Positions 61,760 to 64,000 of a stretch of DNA of 64,000 bases are shown here, one piece after another. The translations under genes and the position numbers were made by a program. The stretch spans positions 222,633-286,632 of the forward strand of contig RQOL01000742.1 of assembly GCA_013076295.1 (NCBI GenBank). The letters run 5' to 3'. Position 1 is the stretch's first letter. Each line of letters begins with the position of its first letter. Under the pieces are notes generated by a model that saw only the letters and a list, made by a program, of their open reading frames with translations, was not told the DNA's origin and did not search any database. The DNA is from Sanderia malayensis (lineage: Eukaryota; Cnidaria; Scyphozoa; Semaeostomeae; Pelagiidae).

Positions 61760-62550
61760 GGCCCACACTCTTGCTGTCTTTGCATGATGAACTAATTCAC
61801 AATCCTTGCTATTAGCGGCTCACCTGCTTGAGTCAGTATTGCCTTGCATTCGCACTGTTGCGGTTTTTGCATAATGAGTCAATCCACAATATTTGCTATT
61901 AGTGGCTCACCTGCTTGAGTCAGTATTGCCTTGCATTCGCACTGTCGCTGTCTTTGCATGATGAACTAATCCAACAATATTTGCTATTAGCGGCTCACCT
62001 GCTTGAGTCAGTATTGCCTTGCATTCGCACTGTTGCGGTTTTTGCATAATGAACTAATCCACAATATTTGCTATTAGTGGCTCACCTGCTTGAGTCAGTA
62101 TTGCCTTGCATTCGCAGTGTTGCGGTTTTTGCATAATGAGTCAATCCACAATATTTGCTATTAGTGGCTCACCTGTTTGAGTCAGTATTGCCTTACATTC
62201 TCACTGTCGCTGTCTTTGCATGATGAACTAATCCAACAATATTTGCTATTAGCGGCTCACCTGTTTTTGTCAGTATTGCCTTACATTCTCAATGTCGCTG
62301 GTTTTGCATGATGAGCCAATCCACAATATTTGCTATTAGCTGCTCACCTGGTTGAGTCAGTATTGCCTTGCATTCTCACTGTTGCTGTCCTTGCATGATG
62401 AACTAATCCAAAATCTTTGCTATGAGCGGCTCACCTGCTTGAGTAAGTATTGCCTTGCATTCGCACTGTCGCTGTCTTTGCATGATGAACCAATCCAAAA
62501 TCGTTGCTATCAGTGGCTCACATACGTGACCCAGTATTGCCTTGCAGCTG
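61760..62550 (+). repeat. 87-88-bp minisatellite, about nine units
   Basis: The word TTTGCTATTAG recurs with GCTATT (or GCTATG) starting at 61808, 61895, 61983, 62070, 62157, 62245, 62332, 62419 and 62506: spacing 87, 88, 87, 87, 88, 87, 87, 87. Each unit continues GCGGCTCACCTGCTTGAGTC, AGTATTGCCTTGCATTCGC, ACTGTCGCTG and CTTTGCATGATGAACTAATCC, with variant forms (GTGGCTC, GCATAATGAGTCAATCC). 88-bp units carry one extra A (ATCCAACAAT). Variant types alternate, hinting at a two-unit higher order. Reading frames here are not genes. Confidence 0.95.
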
Positions 62551-62559
62551 TACAGGAGC

Positions 62560-64000
62560 CAATATGCCCATTGGCCATGCTTATGGCTTGGGCTATGGTT
62601 ATGCCTTCGGGCCATGCTTATGCCTATCGGCTATGCTTACGCCTCCGGGCCGAGGTTATGCCTTCAGGCCATGCTCAGGCTCCCAAGCCTGGTTTCTGCC
62701 CATTGGCCATGCTTATGCCTTCGGGCTATGGTTATGCCTTCGGGCCATGCGTATGCCTATCGGTTATGCTTATGCCTTCGGGCTATGGTTATGCCTTCGG
62801 GCCATGCTTATGCCCATCGGTTATGCTTATGCCTTCGGGCTATGGTTATGTCTATCGGTTATGCTTATGCCTTCGGGCCATGCTTATGCCTATCGGCTAT
62901 GCTTACGCCTTCGGGCCACGGTTATGCCTTCAGGCCATGCTCAGGCTCCCAAGCCTGGTTTCTGCCCATTGGCCATGCTTATGCCTTCGGGCTATGGTTA
63001 TGCCTATCGGTTATGCTTATGCCTTCGGGTTATGGTTATGCCTATTGGCTATGCTTACGCCTTCAGGCCACGGTTATGCCTTCAGGCCATGCTCAGGCTC
63101 CCAAGCCTGGTTTCTGCCCATTGGCCATGCTTATGCCTTCGGGCTATGGTTATGCCTTCGGGCCATGCTTATGCCCATCGGTTATGCTTATGCCTTCGGG
63201 CTATGGTTATGTCTATCTGTTATGCTTATGCCTTCGGGCCATGCTTATGCCTATTGGCTATGCTTACGCCTTCGGGCCACGGTTATGCCTTCAGGCCATG
63301 CTCAGGCTCCCAAGCCTGGTTTCTGCCAATTGGCCATGCTTATGCCTTCGGGCTATGGTTATGCCTTCGGGTCATGCTTATGCCTATTGGCTATGCTTAT
63401 GCCTTCGGGCCACGGTTATGCCTTCAGGCCATGCTCAGGCTCCAAAGCCTGGTTTCTGCCCATTGGCCATGCTTATGCCTTCGGGCTATGGTTATGCCTT
63501 CGGGCCATGCGTATGCCTATCAGTTATGCTTATGCCTTCAGGCAATGGTGATGCCTTCCGGCCATGTTTATGCCTATCGCTTATGCTTATGCCTATCGGA
63601 TATGCTTATGCCTTCGGGCTATGGTTATGTCTACCGGTTATGCTTATGCCTTCGGGCTATGGTTATGTCTATCAGTTATGCTTATGCCTTCGGGCTATGG
63701 TTATGTCTATCGGTTATGCTTATGCCTTCGGGCCATGCTTGTGCCTATCGGCTATGCTTACGCCTTCGGGCCACGGTTATGCCTTCAGGCCATGCTCAGG
63801 CTCCCAAGTCTGGTTTCTGCCCATTGGCCATGCTTATGCCTTCGGGCTATGGTTATGACTTCGGGCCATGCTTATGCCCATCGGTTATGCTTATGCCTTC
63901 GGGCTATGGTTATGTCTATCGGTTATGCTTATGCCTTCGGGCCATGCTTATGCCTATCGGCTATGCTTACGCCTTCGGGCCACGGTTATGCCTTCAGGCC
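62560..64000 (+). repeat. 19-bp minisatellite running off the window end
   Basis: About 75 units of 19 bp, for example TTATGCCTTCGGGCCATGC, TTATGCCTATCGGTTATGC, TTATGCCTTCGGGCTATGG and ATGCTCAGGCTCCCAAGCC. The last type recurs with TCCCAAGCC (or variant) at 62681, 62947, 63099, 63308, 63441 and 63802: gaps 266, 152, 209, 133 and 361 bp, exactly 14, 8, 11, 7 and 19 times 19. So the array holds strict 19-bp phase for over 1.1 kb without a net indel. The motif has no stop in any plus-strand frame, so long open frames (up to 438 codons, 62542-63858) arise; they are by-products. The array continues beyond 64000. Confidence 0.95.

Noticed and set aside
62352..63858. Two long plus-strand open frames (399 and 438 codons) that could be taken for a repetitive secreted or membrane protein
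   Set aside because: They overlap in different frames of a 19-bp tandem repeat that has no stop codon in any plus-strand frame; 19 is not a multiple of 3, so the protein repeat is an artefact of the DNA repeat.

Overview
The window is eukaryotic and almost certainly from an animal. It holds no bacterial operons and no complete single-copy host gene that I can recognise. It contains a very large AT-rich satellite array and a mosaic of decayed transposable elements: LINE, BEL/Pao, DIRS-like, Gypsy, hAT-like, pogo/Tigger-like and possibly Penelope-related. This mix (PHD-finger CR1/L2-type LINE, DIRS-like tyrosine-recombinase element, BEL/Pao and many short TIR elements) is typical of marine invertebrates, cnidarians among others. 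I cannot name the species from the sequence.

Layout. 1-48478 is essentially one satellite, built from about 35-bp core units (each with ATTCATTCCCACAATTT) and about 70-bp longer spacers, combined into higher-order repeats of about 1649, 1275, 1135 and 2693 bp. It is interrupted by a pogo/Tigger-like element at 20997-22528 (itself carrying a nested TIR element), a degenerate 5.6-kb LINE at 25988-31590, two oppositely oriented copies of a hAT-like MITE (46226-46542 and 47182-47516) and a fold-back element at 47683-48408. 48479-52541 is a minus-strand BEL/Pao gag-pol relic whose pol is split by another hAT-like MITE at 49034-49425. 53400-56504 is a minus-strand DIRS-like relic (RT, RNase H, tyrosine recombinase). 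56505-58620 is the 5' part of a plus-strand Gypsy element (LTR, primer-binding site, gag, a -1 frameshift site, protease). 58621-60172 is a 5'-truncated minus-strand LINE. After a stretch with no recognisable gene (60173-61759) come two minisatellites: 87-88 bp units (61760-62550) and strictly 19-bp units (62560 to the window end).

How the parts relate. None of the protein-coding stretches is a host gene, and all but the Gypsy gag/protease are broken by frameshifts, stops, deletions or insertions. The order of insertion can be read: the nested TIR element went into the pogo-like element, which had gone into the satellite; the hAT-like MITE went into BEL pol while that frame was still open. 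The least decayed coding unit is the Gypsy gag-pro region, with an A_AAA_AAC slippery site just before the gag stop. The best candidates for something undescribed are the satellite carrying hundreds of CSL/Su(H)-type TTCCCACA words, the fold-back element with a hammerhead-like core in both arms, and the 19-bp minisatellite whose units each encode a GCC-N4-GGC micro-hairpin.
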